Source: Planctomycetota bacterium
GTDB taxonomy: Bacteria; Planctomycetota; Planctomycetia; Planctomycetales; Planctomycetaceae
Direction: 5' to 3'
Length of the DNA: 64,000 nucleotides
Assembly (NCBI GenBank): GCA_018242525.1
Contig: JAFEBS010000076.1
Coordinates: forward strand, 24,746 to 88,745
Of the stretch, positions 55,283 to 63,877 are shown piece by piece (position 1 is the stretch's first letter; every line of letters begins with the position of its first letter). The notes beneath the pieces were generated by a model. It worked only from the letters and a program-made list of their open reading frames with translations, was not told the origin of the DNA and searched no databases. The position numbers were made by a program, and so were the translations under genes.

Positions 55283-57402
55283 CCCCGGCGCGATGGGTCC
55301 TGGCGTGTCTGGTGATGTCGACCGCACTGCACCCGATTTCCACCGATGACTTCTGGTGGCAGTTGAGCCGAGGCCGGGCGGTCCTGAACGGAGCAATGTC
55401 TCCCAGCGCTTCCCGGCTGGCGGGAGATCGGCTCGCCGAAGCGGATTGGCTGGGAGGAGTCCCCTTTGCTGTCGCGTACCAATTCATGGGCCTGTGGGCG
55501 CTGATGCTGCTGAAATTTGCGGTCGTCGTCCTGATCGCGAACTGGTGCTGGCGACAAACGAAACCATTGAGTCCCGCGGTTCGTCAATTGTCGACGATCG
55601 CCATGATCCTGGTGGCGACTGTTTGCAGCGATCCCTCACCCGTCGTGTGGGATATCCTCGGGCTGATTCTGGCGTTTGCTCTGGCTCAGCGACTGGATGC
55701 GAGCGGCCTGCGGTGGAAGAATTGTCTGCAACTTGGATTGCTCGCCTGCGCCTGGGCAAATCTGGCTCCGGGTTGTCTCCTGGTCCTGTGGCCTCTGGCG
55801 CTGACGGCCAGTCGACAACGGGAATCGACTGCCGACTCGCAATCGCGCGACCGCTCACACGGACTGTGGTGGGGATTGGCGTGTGCGATTGCGGGGCTCT
55901 GCCTGACGCCACGCGGCGCGTTCACCATCACAGATTCCCTGCGGCAACTGGTTCCATTGGTTGTCGCAACTCCCACCATCTTGAATCAGACCCCCTGGCG
56001 TCCCCTCTGGCTCGGACCGATTGACGCGTTGACGATTGGCTGGCTGATCCTGAGTCTGCTGGCGATCGGATCGATTGTGCGAACCAGGCGAATTCGATCC
56101 GGCGATTGGTTGCCGCTCGTGCTTGTGATCAGCCTGGGAACCTGGTTTCGTCCCAATACCGCCGTGATGTCGGTCTGTTTGGTCCAATGGTTGGCTAATC
56201 CAGCAATCCGAACCCCGCCCGCGATTCACGCTCAACCGCTGAAGATTGTCCAGTGGGGCATCGCGGGATTGTTTGTTCTGTTCGCCACTGCCAGTTGCCT
56301 GGGCGTGTCACCTCTCTTCGAAACGCGTGCCGGTTGGGGTCTGGGGCGTCGGTTGGAATATCGGTTGTTTGCAAAATCCGTGCTCCCCGCGATTTCGCCG
56401 CGAACCAGTGCCGGAGAAAAGCCGATCGAGTCGGCTCACTGCATGGATGTCAGTTCCGCCGGAATGCTCGCCTGGCTGGGAGCGGGCCATCCGCGTCCGT
56501 ACCTGGTTCCGCAGCGGGCCCTCGTCAACGGGCAACTGCGTTCGGAAGTCCTGTTGAACGAAGAATTGCAATCCGGCTGGTTGAAGCAGCATCGTCGATC
56601 CGACGGGACGGATGGCGGATGGTGGCTGACATTGCGCAGCCGCAACACCGGAATGCTGGTTACGTCGGCCGACAACGGACGTTTGATCAAGAGCCTGCAG
56701 CCAACAATCTGGAAGCCACTGTCCATTGATACGCCGGTGATCCCGTTTGCCCTGGCGGGCGATCCTCGCTTTCAGCCCCGAATTGTCGACGTCGCCGCGC
56801 AGCTCAATTTCGTGGATCGTGGTGCCTGGACGTTTCAACCGGAACCTGCGGCAGGAAACGATCAGGTCGTCGACATCATCGGTTGGCTGACTGGCAGTCC
56901 CGATCCCGACTCGATCCTGCGGCAATCGTCCGTTCTGCGAGCGATGAATCAACCCCTGGCGGCCGCGCGAGTCCTGCATCCCCTGTTACCGATCCACCTG
57001 CTGTCTGGCCGGGGAAGTCACGAACTGGCAGCCTGCCAGCTCGAACTGGCGCACCGCGAATTCCTGACGTGCGGAGTGGTCGGCGAGTTCAGGACACAAG
57101 TTTTAACTCGATTGGGATCCGCGTCCTCGCCCCAGGCATTCAGAGTGGCAAATCCGAATCCTCCGCCAGAACCCGAATCCATTCCGCCGAAAGCGATCGA
57201 TCTTTATCTGTCGGGCCACCCGCAAGCAGCCGCGGACGAACTACCGCAGACTGCGGCTGAATTGTCCGCCCGCGCCATGCTGGAATGGGAAGCAGGTCGA
57301 CTGGACGAGGTCACGGAAACTTGGGCGAAACTGCTGCAACTGTTTCCCGACAGCCGGTATTCGCTCTCAGGTCGATTGGCACTGGACGCGGCCTCGTACT
57401 GA
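55279..57402 (+). CDS. Multi-pass membrane protein with C-terminal soluble part
   Basis: 707 residues. The first ~400 hold about ten hydrophobic helices, and an early DDFWWQLSRGR resembles the WWHL loop of membrane glycosyltransferases or similar polytopic proteins. The last ~300 residues are soluble and contain a TPR-like ending (LEWEAGRLDEVTETWAKL). No catalytic residues can be named. The ATG overlaps the previous stop by 4 bp, and it is the last gene of the nadC-CDGSH-hydrolase run. Confidence 0.72.
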   Translation: MTPARWVLACLVMSTALHPISTDDFWWQLSRGRAVLNGAMSPSASRLAGDRLAEADWLGGVPFAVAYQFMGLWALMLLKFAVVVLIANWCWRQTKPLSPAVRQLSTIAMILVATVCSDPSPVVWDILGLILAFALAQRLDASGLRWKNCLQLGLLACAWANLAPGCLLVLWPLALTASRQRESTADSQSRDRSHGLWWGLACAIAGLCLTPRGAFTITDSLRQLVPLVVATPTILNQTPWRPLWLGPIDALTIGWLILSLLAIGSIVRTRRIRSGDWLPLVLVISLGTWFRPNTAVMSVCLVQWLANPAIRTPPAIHAQPLKIVQWGIAGLFVLFATASCLGVSPLFETRAGWGLGRRLEYRLFAKSVLPAISPRTSAGEKPIESAHCMDVSSAGMLAWLGAGHPRPYLVPQRALVNGQLRSEVLLNEELQSGWLKQHRRSDGTDGGWWLTLRSRNTGMLVTSADNGRLIKSLQPTIWKPLSIDTPVIPFALAGDPRFQPRIVDVAAQLNFVDRGAWTFQPEPAAGNDQVVDIIGWLTGSPDPDSILRQSSVLRAMNQPLAAARVLHPLLPIHLLSGRGSHELAACQLELAHREFLTCGVVGEFRTQVLTRLGSASSPQAFRVANPNPPPEPESIPPKAIDLYLSGHPQAAADELPQTAAELSARAMLEWEAGRLDEVTETWAKLLQLFPDSRYSLSGRLALDAASY

Positions 57403-57589
57403 CAGAGGCCATCCATACTGTTTTCGATCGACCCAGTGTCGGTGGAAAGCAAATCATCTCGTGCGTTTGAATGGATGGACCATCGTTCCCAACGTCACTG
57501 GTGAAATTGCTTCTGTCTGGCCGCCAGTTGGAATGCTTTAAGCAAAGATCGCCTGACTCGGGTGCCAAACGGTGCCAAACGATTTGTGT

Positions 57590-57847
57590 ACCCTGAAAGG
57601 GTTCTGCCTCCGGAAGCGAATACACATGCCGCGGTCTCTCGCCAATGTCCTCATCCAGATCGTGTTTTCGGCGAAAGATCGAATTCCAATTCTCAAGGAC
57701 CGGATCTTCCGCGATGAGTTGCATGCCCAACTGGGAGGAACATCGAAAAGATTGAATTGTCCGCCGAACGCCATGAAATCAAATATGACGAACGGTATGT
57801 CTGGGACTGATGATGCACCAATGAAGTTGGCGGAACCCTTTCAGGGT
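57590..57847. mobile_element. REP-associated / IS200-like element remnant
   Basis: A perfect 15-bp inverted repeat, ACCCTGAAAGGGTTC at 57590-57604 and GAACCCTTTCAGGGT at 57833-57847, flanks the broken transposase. This is the expected layout of a Y1 transposase locus with terminal hairpins. More hairpins follow at 57915-57927 (ACTCC-TGC-GGAGT) and 57946-57961 (AAACTC-TTGC-GAGTTT). Confidence 0.65.
57626..57810 (+). pseudogene. Broken Y1 (TnpA/RAYT-type) transposase
   Basis: Starts MPRSLANVLIQIVFSAKDR, the typical N terminus of IS200/IS605-type and REP-associated Y1 transposases. After about 36 residues the expected middle part (with the His-hydrophobic-His metal pair and the catalytic Tyr) is missing. 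A WEEHRKD stretch in another frame and then HEIKYDERYVWD before a TGA at 57808-57810 match the normal C terminus. So an internal deletion of about 250 or more bases plus frame changes left only the two ends. It cannot be active. Confidence 0.7.
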
Positions 57848-57996
57848 AGAGTTGAATGAATTCGCGCGACCCAGGGTAGCCGCCAGCTGCGACAACTCTG
57901 GGCTATTAGGCGAAACTCCTGCGGAGTACAAGACGTCCTTTTCCCAAACTCTTGCGAGTTTGATTCTGTCGTAAAACACTAGTAGCCCAAAAATCG

Positions 57997-58206
57997 TTAC
58001 CCGCGTTGGGTGGCGTTGGGTGCCACGGGCTCCTCAATGAGTTCTGCTTTTACCGCCAGCGCACCATCCAAATCCCCCTTCCGGGTCAACTCCTTTTGCA
58101 GATTCTCCAGTCGTGTGCGGAATTTCTTCCGGACCGGTTCCATATCAGCCTGAAATTGCCTCTTGAGATTGGCGATCTCCGGATGATCCGCCGTAATCCT
58201 GTTCAG
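57997..58206 (-). pseudogene. Orphan C-terminal gene fragment, coiled-coil-like
   Basis: The open minus-strand frame encodes about 69 residues, NRITADHPEIANLKRQF through NLQKELTRKGDLDGALAVKA, and ends at TAA (57997-57999). The text resembles the helical tail of larger Planctomycetes exported proteins. A TGA at 58207-58209 blocks upstream extension and there is no good start codon, so only the tail of a lost gene seems to remain. It sits just downstream of the DUF1501 gene on the same strand. Confidence 0.45.
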
Positions 58207-58222
58207 TCATTCGTGGTTGACG

Positions 58223-59737
58223 TCAGGCCAGCAGTTCGCTGATCACCTGGCCGGATTCGACAAGCCTGACAGGTCGGTTCAATCGGTCGGGGATCGTTGT
58301 GTCGGAAGGGATTCCCTTCAGATGGTACAGCGTCGCCAGGATATCTTCCGGTGTGACAGGCCGATCTTTGACGAACGCTCCTTGAGAATCGGAAGCGCCG
58401 ACAACGGTTCCCCGCCGGATGCCGGCGCCCGCCAGCATCACACTGTAGGCTTTGGACCAATGGTCCCGCCCACCACCGCGCTTGTTCTTTTCTATTTTGG
58501 GCGTCCGCCCATGTTCGCTCAGACACAGCACCAGCGTGTCCTGCAGCATCCCCCGCGACTCCATGTCCAGCAGCAGGCTGCTGACTGCGCTGTCGAATCC
58601 CGGCAGCAGTTCGTTCCCCAACCGCGTGAAATGATCGAAATGGGTATCCCATGCGGTGTTCACAATTTTGTATTCATCCCAGAACACCGAGACCAGCGGG
58701 CACCCTGCTTCCAGCAACCGTCGCGCGGTCAGGACGGACTGACCAAACAGATTCATGCCATATTGCTCTCGCAAGGCATCTGGTTCGCGGCCCACATCGA
58801 GCGCTTCGCGCAGTGTGGGCGAGGTCATCATTGAATAGGCCATTTCACTGAACCGGTCGAGCGATCCGCCCGCCAGGGAACGATCCAGGTATTCGTATTG
58901 ATCGTCGAGTTGTTGCAGCAGCGTCCGCCGGGTGCTCAACCGGTCCAGTGTCATTTCCGGACGCAACCGCGCATCGCGGGAAACGTGCAATCGGCTGTCT
59001 GGCGTAATCCCCAGGAACGGATCCGCGATCTGCTGTGTCTCATTCTGGTCGAACAGCACGACTCGTTTGACCTGTTGCGTCGCCTGCCCCTCGAACTCGG
59101 TCCAGACCGGGTCATAGCCCTGACCGAGGAAGGTGCCGTACGGACCTGCCCTGCGAAAGAATGGGGAATGAGTACTGAACTGAAATGGCAGTCCCATGTT
59201 TTGAGGAAGCGCCCGCGGGCCTGCCTGTTCTACGTGGTTGCCCAGGTAATCCAGCACGCTGCCGAAGAACGGATGATGTCGGCCGTCCCGGGGATTGGTT
59301 TCGCTGGTGAAATCAAGGGCCGGGAAGCCGGTGAGCGTGTACAGGTTGGAATGATTGTTGTGATCATGAGTCATCGACCGGACGATGGCGAGACGGTCAA
59401 CCAACCGGGCCACCTTCGGCAGCTTCTCACAAATATGGACTCCGGGAACTGAGGTATCGATTGCCCCCCATTGTCCACGAATCTCTTCCGGCGCGTCTGG
59501 CTTCGGGTCCCAGGTTTCAAACTGCGACGCGGCACCCTGCAAGTAAAGCAACAGCACCCGCTTGGCGGCACCAAACGACTTTCCAGTATCCAGTAACGGT
59601 TCGCTTGCAGCAAACGCTTTGAGCTTCAGGAGCGCCGGCAAGGTCAGCCCAAAGGCACCGAGTGCCCCGATGTTCAAAACTTCCCGGCGATGACAGGCCC
59701 GCGCAAAAGAAGTCGCAGACCCAAGAATCTTGAGCAT
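58223..59737 (-). CDS. DUF1501 family exported protein (paralog 4)
   Basis: 504 residues with a leader (CHRREVLNIGALG) and the family blocks RVLLLYLQGAASQFETWDPK, AWDTHFDHFTRLGN and SEHGRTPKIEKNKRGGGRDH. It is longer than the other three and carries an insert (THDHNNHSNLYTLTGFPA, PFFGSVLDYLGNH) typical of another DUF1501 subgroup. GGGAG lies eleven bases before the ATG. No partner gene is adjacent. The following fragment may once have been a partner. Confidence 0.92.
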   Translation of the reverse strand: MLKILGSATSFARACHRREVLNIGALGAFGLTLPALLKLKAFAASEPLLDTGKSFGAAKRVLLLYLQGAASQFETWDPKPDAPEEIRGQWGAIDTSVPGVHICEKLPKVARLVDRLAIVRSMTHDHNNHSNLYTLTGFPALDFTSETNPRDGRHHPFFGSVLDYLGNHVEQAGPRALPQNMGLPFQFSTHSPFFRRAGPYGTFLGQGYDPVWTEFEGQATQQVKRVVLFDQNETQQIADPFLGITPDSRLHVSRDARLRPEMTLDRLSTRRTLLQQLDDQYEYLDRSLAGGSLDRFSEMAYSMMTSPTLREALDVGREPDALREQYGMNLFGQSVLTARRLLEAGCPLVSVFWDEYKIVNTAWDTHFDHFTRLGNELLPGFDSAVSSLLLDMESRGMLQDTLVLCLSEHGRTPKIEKNKRGGGRDHWSKAYSVMLAGAGIRRGTVVGASDSQGAFVKDRPVTPEDILATLYHLKGIPSDTTIPDRLNRPVRLVESGQVISELLA

Positions 59738-59851
59738 GAATAGGCATCTCCCGCTGGCGATTGTGCCTCATCAAATCCGACGTGTCAAACGGGGCTGGCG
59801 AGCCTCAGCGCGTCTTGAACGTCCATGATTGGCTCCTGCAGGGGCTTTGAA

Positions 59852-61117
59852 TCACGCAAACAGTGCCTGACTCGCCTGTGCCAATTGCTCCATCCCATGC
59901 TGGCTGCGAACACCGCGATAGCCCTTGTCGGCAAGCTCACGACGCAGGGCATCATCCGTCAGAATCTTCGCCAACGCGTCTGCCAGTTCCGCTGTTGATT
60001 CCGGTTCGACCAGCAATCCGCCGCCTGTCGACTCAATCAACTGTGGAAAGGCGCCATGTGCGGGTTGGACCACCGGCAGCCCATTCGCCCAGGCCTCCAG
60101 GATGTAGATCCCCTTCGGTTCGTGGTAAATCGTCGGGACACTGAATACATCCAGCGACTTCAGGAACTCGATTTTTTCGTGCTTCCCGGCCGGGCTGCCG
60201 ATGTAGTCGAAGGCGTCCCCGAGTGGTGCCGCCAGCCGTTTGACGTCGTCGAAATAGGCCCGGTGCTGCGCACCCAGGAATCCCCCCGCTTTCAGGCGGA
60301 CGTTTGGAATGCGCTCTCTCAACAACAACACCGCCTGAACCAGTCGGTCGAGTCCCTTTTCCGGACAGACGCGGGCGAAGTAGCCGACCGTCGGGGGATC
60401 ATTCGTCGCGGCCTTCGGTTGCCCGTCGTGCGGGGCGCAATCGAGCGTCAGGGGCAATTGCTGAAACTTGTCGACCGGAAGTGACAGGTACCGGGCCATG
60501 TAATCACGGTAGTAATGACTGTGAGTGATAAACCCGTCGAACTCCGCCGCCCGTTCGGACAGCAGTGCCATCGCCTGATCACGATAAGGCGCAACCAGGC
60601 CATCCAGGAAAATGTCATCCCCCTGCAGGATGCAGTACACTGGACCAGCAAACGCCTGCTTGATCGTCCGCAGCGTTCCGCACAGCAGGGCATTGCTGAA
60701 GCAGATGACATCGAGTTTCAAGTGATGGATGTAATCAGCCAGTTCTTCGCCGGCGCGACGATGCGGACCATGCTCTCCCTCAACCATCGACACCGTCATC
60801 GCCCCCAGGTCGGCGGCGTCGGTGCTGATGGCGCGCCGGGTTGCAAGTCGGATGATCGTCGGGGAATCCAGCCACCGCGTCAGAAACCGGGGGAGTCGAT
60901 TCCACCACCGGAACCGGTCTTCCAGATATGTATTGATCCCGCCGAAAAACACCGGCGACGACGTCTGGTCTTCTTCGTCCACGCGAATCGGCGTGTACAG
61001 CGGAATCAGGCTGACTTCGACACCGGCGGCACGCAGCGCCTTCGCCCAGGTGTTGTCGTGGATGCACGAACCACAAAACATTCCGGCACCGCCGGCAGTG
61101 ATGATGGCAATGTGCAT
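59852..61117 (-). CDS. GT4-family glycosyltransferase
   Basis: 421 residues, GT-B fold. The EX7E motif is Glu333 to Glu341 in HEPKGIYILEAWANG, VGYFARVCPEKGLDRLVQA marks the donor domain and GGAGMFCGSCIHDNTW the acceptor domain. It begins 4 bp after the kinase gene stop, so kinase, sigma factor and transferase form one operon. It probably makes a surface or exopolysaccharide; acceptor unknown. Confidence 0.88.
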   Translation of the reverse strand: MHIAIITAGGAGMFCGSCIHDNTWAKALRAAGVEVSLIPLYTPIRVDEEDQTSSPVFFGGINTYLEDRFRWWNRLPRFLTRWLDSPTIIRLATRRAISTDAADLGAMTVSMVEGEHGPHRRAGEELADYIHHLKLDVICFSNALLCGTLRTIKQAFAGPVYCILQGDDIFLDGLVAPYRDQAMALLSERAAEFDGFITHSHYYRDYMARYLSLPVDKFQQLPLTLDCAPHDGQPKAATNDPPTVGYFARVCPEKGLDRLVQAVLLLRERIPNVRLKAGGFLGAQHRAYFDDVKRLAAPLGDAFDYIGSPAGKHEKIEFLKSLDVFSVPTIYHEPKGIYILEAWANGLPVVQPAHGAFPQLIESTGGGLLVEPESTAELADALAKILTDDALRRELADKGYRGVRSQHGMEQLAQASQALFA

Positions 61118-61121
61118 GAGA

Positions 61122-62801
61122 TCACTTGGCCTGGCGCAATTGTCGGTAGTACTTCAATCCCGGTGCAAAAAACGAGATCGCCATTACGGTTCCCATCAGG
61201 ATCAGTCCAAAATCCGGAATTGGCAGCCTGCTGATGACCGCCATCACAAACGCCGTGGCATACAGGGCACCCGCCTGGACATAGAATTTGCCCGACAGGA
61301 TTCCCGCCTTGGCCAGGAACACGTTTCCCGCAATCAATGGCAGGACGGGTGACAGAGTCAGCACCGGCAGGTCCAGGATCGCTTCCACCCCGAACAGCAG
61401 CATGCTGGAAAAGCTGCTGCCCGCCCAGAAGTGAGCGATCTGCCGTTCGACAAACGTGATCGGTCCCGAACGCCGCCGCAGTTCCCAGAAGATCATGGCC
61501 CACGTACCGACCCCGACCGTCCACAGTGCCGCGTACGGCCAACGGTCGGTCACATGCTGCCATTGCATGACGTTGGTGATCAGACAGAGCAGAAAGACCA
61601 CCAGGCTGTGCCACATCCACAGCAGGCCCCAGTTTTCCAGGACAGCGGCATGGTGGGTTTCGCGAAATGCCCGCGTGATGATTTGCGACAAATGTGTCGA
61701 CCGGGCCGAAATTGGTTCGTTGGTCAGGTATGCTTCCAGGTCATCCGCCAGAGCGTCCGCCGTCGCGTACCGCAAATCCTGAGGTTTCTGCAGGCACTTG
61801 AGTGCGATCATTTCCAGATCAGAATCGACTCGCGGATTCAGCATCCGTGGAGGCACGACATCCTGTTCCAGCACCATCAGGACCGTGTCGACCGCCGATT
61901 CGGCCTGGAATGGCGGTCGTCCGGTCAGCATCACATACAGGATCGCTCCCAGCGAATAGATATCTGACGACGCGCTGACTTCCCCTCGATTTCCCGCCGC
62001 CTGCTCGGGAGCCATGTAACTGGGGGTCCCCAGGATCGCTCCACTTTGAGTCAGGCTTTGCAGTCCCGCCGCCTGCGCATCCGACAAGTCCGTCTTCACT
62101 CGCTTGGCCAGGCCGAAGTCGGTGACGTAGGTCAAGCCCTGTGTGTCGATCAGGATGTTCGACGGTTTCAAATCGCGATGCAGCACGCCACGTCGATGGG
62201 CATCGGCAATCGCCCGACAGATCGGGGCCAGCATCTCGGCGGCGGCGCGCGACGGCAATGGCCCGTCCGCCAGTTTGCGGGCCAGAGTCGTCCCCTCAAT
62301 CAATTTCATACTGAAGAACGGTCGACCGTCAATTTCGCCGACTTCATATACAGGAACAATATGCGGATGATGCAATTGGGCGGCGGCTTCTGCCTCGGCA
62401 CGAAACCGCGCCAGGTCGGCGGGTGAAGCCAGATCACCCCGCAGAATCATCTTGAGGGCGACGATCCGATCCAGATTCTTCTGCAGAGCCTTGTAGACAA
62501 CCCCCATCCCGCCGCGACCGAGTTCCTCCAGCAGTTCATAGTCCCCGTAGTCACGTGGCTCGAACGCGTCCATGGTCGATCCGACCGATGGCCCGAGCAC
62601 CGTCGCATCAACCGGGTCGAACAGGCCATCGAAGCTGGCGAAGTCTTCCGTAATCTGCACGGTCGCCCACAACTCTCGCAACTCGTGTTCCAGGTGCGGG
62701 TGGGTGGAAATCAATTCTTCCAATGACGATGGCGCGCCGCCGCGCGTTTTGGCGACCATTTCGTCCAGCAGTTCGACCAGCAGTTCGTCGTGATCGCTCA
62801 C
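61122..62801 (-). CDS. Membrane Ser/Thr protein kinase
   Basis: 559 residues. A short N-terminal region precedes an intact Hanks-type kinase domain: GRGGMGVVYKA (95-105), ATP Lys117 in IVALKMI, HRDLKPSN (208-215, catalytic Asp210), DFG (228-230) and GTPSYMAPEQAAG. The C-terminal ~170 residues have about six hydrophobic helices instead of the WD40 or TPR tails seen in many planctomycete kinases, so the sensor is probably in the membrane. Its ATG overlaps the sigma factor stop by 4 bp (62798-62801). Confidence 0.92.
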   Translation of the reverse strand: MSDHDELLVELLDEMVAKTRGGAPSSLEELISTHPHLEHELRELWATVQITEDFASFDGLFDPVDATVLGPSVGSTMDAFEPRDYGDYELLEELGRGGMGVVYKALQKNLDRIVALKMILRGDLASPADLARFRAEAEAAAQLHHPHIVPVYEVGEIDGRPFFSMKLIEGTTLARKLADGPLPSRAAAEMLAPICRAIADAHRRGVLHRDLKPSNILIDTQGLTYVTDFGLAKRVKTDLSDAQAAGLQSLTQSGAILGTPSYMAPEQAAGNRGEVSASSDIYSLGAILYVMLTGRPPFQAESAVDTVLMVLEQDVVPPRMLNPRVDSDLEMIALKCLQKPQDLRYATADALADDLEAYLTNEPISARSTHLSQIITRAFRETHHAAVLENWGLLWMWHSLVVFLLCLITNVMQWQHVTDRWPYAALWTVGVGTWAMIFWELRRRSGPITFVERQIAHFWAGSSFSSMLLFGVEAILDLPVLTLSPVLPLIAGNVFLAKAGILSGKFYVQAGALYATAFVMAVISRLPIPDFGLILMGTVMAISFFAPGLKYYRQLRQAK

Positions 62802-63448
62802 GGTGTGGCCTCCCCGGTCAGCGACGGTCGTTCGCCAAGGATCGCCCGCAATTTGCGCAAGGCACGCAGATGGCGCATCCCGGCCGCGGCAGCACTGAGC
62901 CCCAGTGCCTCGGCCGTCTCGCTGTTTCCCAGTTGTTCGAAGTGTCGCATCAGCAGAATATCCCGGTCATCCTCATCCAGTTGTTCCATCGCCGTCAGGA
63001 ACCGCTGCTCCAGTTCCTTGCGGATGCTGGCAGCCGCGGGTGTCAATTCGCTGGCCGCCAGCTGGCTGGCGAGGTCGAACGATGATTTGTCGCCAAACTG
63101 CGGTGCCGCCAATGACCGTTCCCGGTCCAGGCTGCGCCGTTGGGCACCGCGATGCCGCCGGTGCATGTCGATCATGCGATCCTTGGCCAGATGCCGCAGC
63201 CACAGGTGAAACGGCATGGCAGGATTGGCCATGTATTCCTGCAGACGCTGATTGGCTTCGAACAGCACGTCCTGCACGACATCGCTGGCGTCAACACGCT
63301 GCGCGATTTTACGATCCAACCGCAACTGGACCAGCTTTCTTAACGCGGTCCGGTGCCGTTCCAGCAATTGATTGACCGCCTCTGACTTGCCGCGCCCGGC
63401 GTCTGCCAGAAGTTGTTGAGTCACGGTATGTTCGGGCCAGATCGCCAT
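62798..63448 (-). CDS. ECF-type sigma factor, kinase-associated
   Basis: 216 residues. Region 2 (about 50-100, RVDASDVVQDVLFEANQRL through RHLAKDRMIDMHRRHRG) and region 4 (about 150-205, LDEDDRDILLMRHFEQLGNS and LGLSAAAAGMRHLRALRKL) are clear, with the 40-residue linker of ECF factors. Its overlap with a Hanks kinase is the known ECF-STPK arrangement of Planctomycetes, where phosphorylation rather than an anti-sigma factor is thought to control activity. It likely drives the kinase-glycosyltransferase operon or a wider regulon. Confidence 0.92.
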   Translation of the reverse strand: MAIWPEHTVTQQLLADAGRGKSEAVNQLLERHRTALRKLVQLRLDRKIAQRVDASDVVQDVLFEANQRLQEYMANPAMPFHLWLRHLAKDRMIDMHRRHRGAQRRSLDRERSLAAPQFGDKSSFDLASQLAASELTPAAASIRKELEQRFLTAMEQLDEDDRDILLMRHFEQLGNSETAEALGLSAAAAGMRHLRALRKLRAILGERPSLTGEATP

Positions 63449-63520
63449 GAGGTTCGCAACGGGGAAGGGATCACCAACGAGTCTTGGTTGGGGTGACGGT
63501 GATTATCATCGCAAAGCCTG

Positions 63521-63877
63521 TCAATGACCAGCGGTTGATTCCCGGGCGAGCGGGTAATCACTGATGGGCAGTCCCAAGTCGCGGACTTCCTGCAGGCGTC
63601 GCCAGCCACGCGTCGTGAATTCCTCGCGCCGGGCCACATCGTCGGCAGGCATCAGCCGCTTGTCAAACGGCCCCTCCACCACAACCGGCTCAAACCCCGG
63701 ATCGACGATGAACTGGGCGAGCACGGGGTTGCACCGCAAATGCCGCTCGGGCGCGGTCATCAGATGTCGAGCTTCAATTTCACCGATCACGTAGCGCAGA
63801 TACAGATCGCTGATGGTGATGTCTTCGACTTCCTCACCACAGACCTCGCACATGTAGCCTTGATCACATTTCGCCAT
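63521..63877 (-). CDS. Small conserved Cys-containing protein, unknown function
   Basis: 118 residues beginning MAKCDQGYMCEVCGEEVEDI, where Cys4, Cys10 and Cys13 may bind zinc. The rest is mixed helix/strand with RHLMTAPERHLRCNPVLAQF. I know no function. The ribosome site is weak. It lies 72 bp upstream of the sigma factor gene on the same strand and could be the first gene of that operon. Confidence 0.72.
   Translation of the reverse strand: MAKCDQGYMCEVCGEEVEDITISDLYLRYVIGEIEARHLMTAPERHLRCNPVLAQFIVDPGFEPVVVEGPFDKRLMPADDVARREEFTTRGWRRLQEVRDLGLPISDYPLARESTAGH

Larger units (their letters stand above)
57403..58222. other. 820-bp region of decayed sequence without intact gene
   Basis: It holds a tandem 10-mer (GGTGCCAAAC twice, 57561-57580), a broken Y1 transposase between inverted repeats, several REP-like hairpins and an orphan C-terminal peptide (all listed separately). 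No intact gene was seen. It marks a junction between the nadC-type run and the DUF1501 gene. Confidence 0.7.

Noticed and set aside
57915..57961. Possible terminator hairpins in the transposase remnant region
   Set aside because: They lack a T run on either strand and look like REP hairpins rather than terminators.
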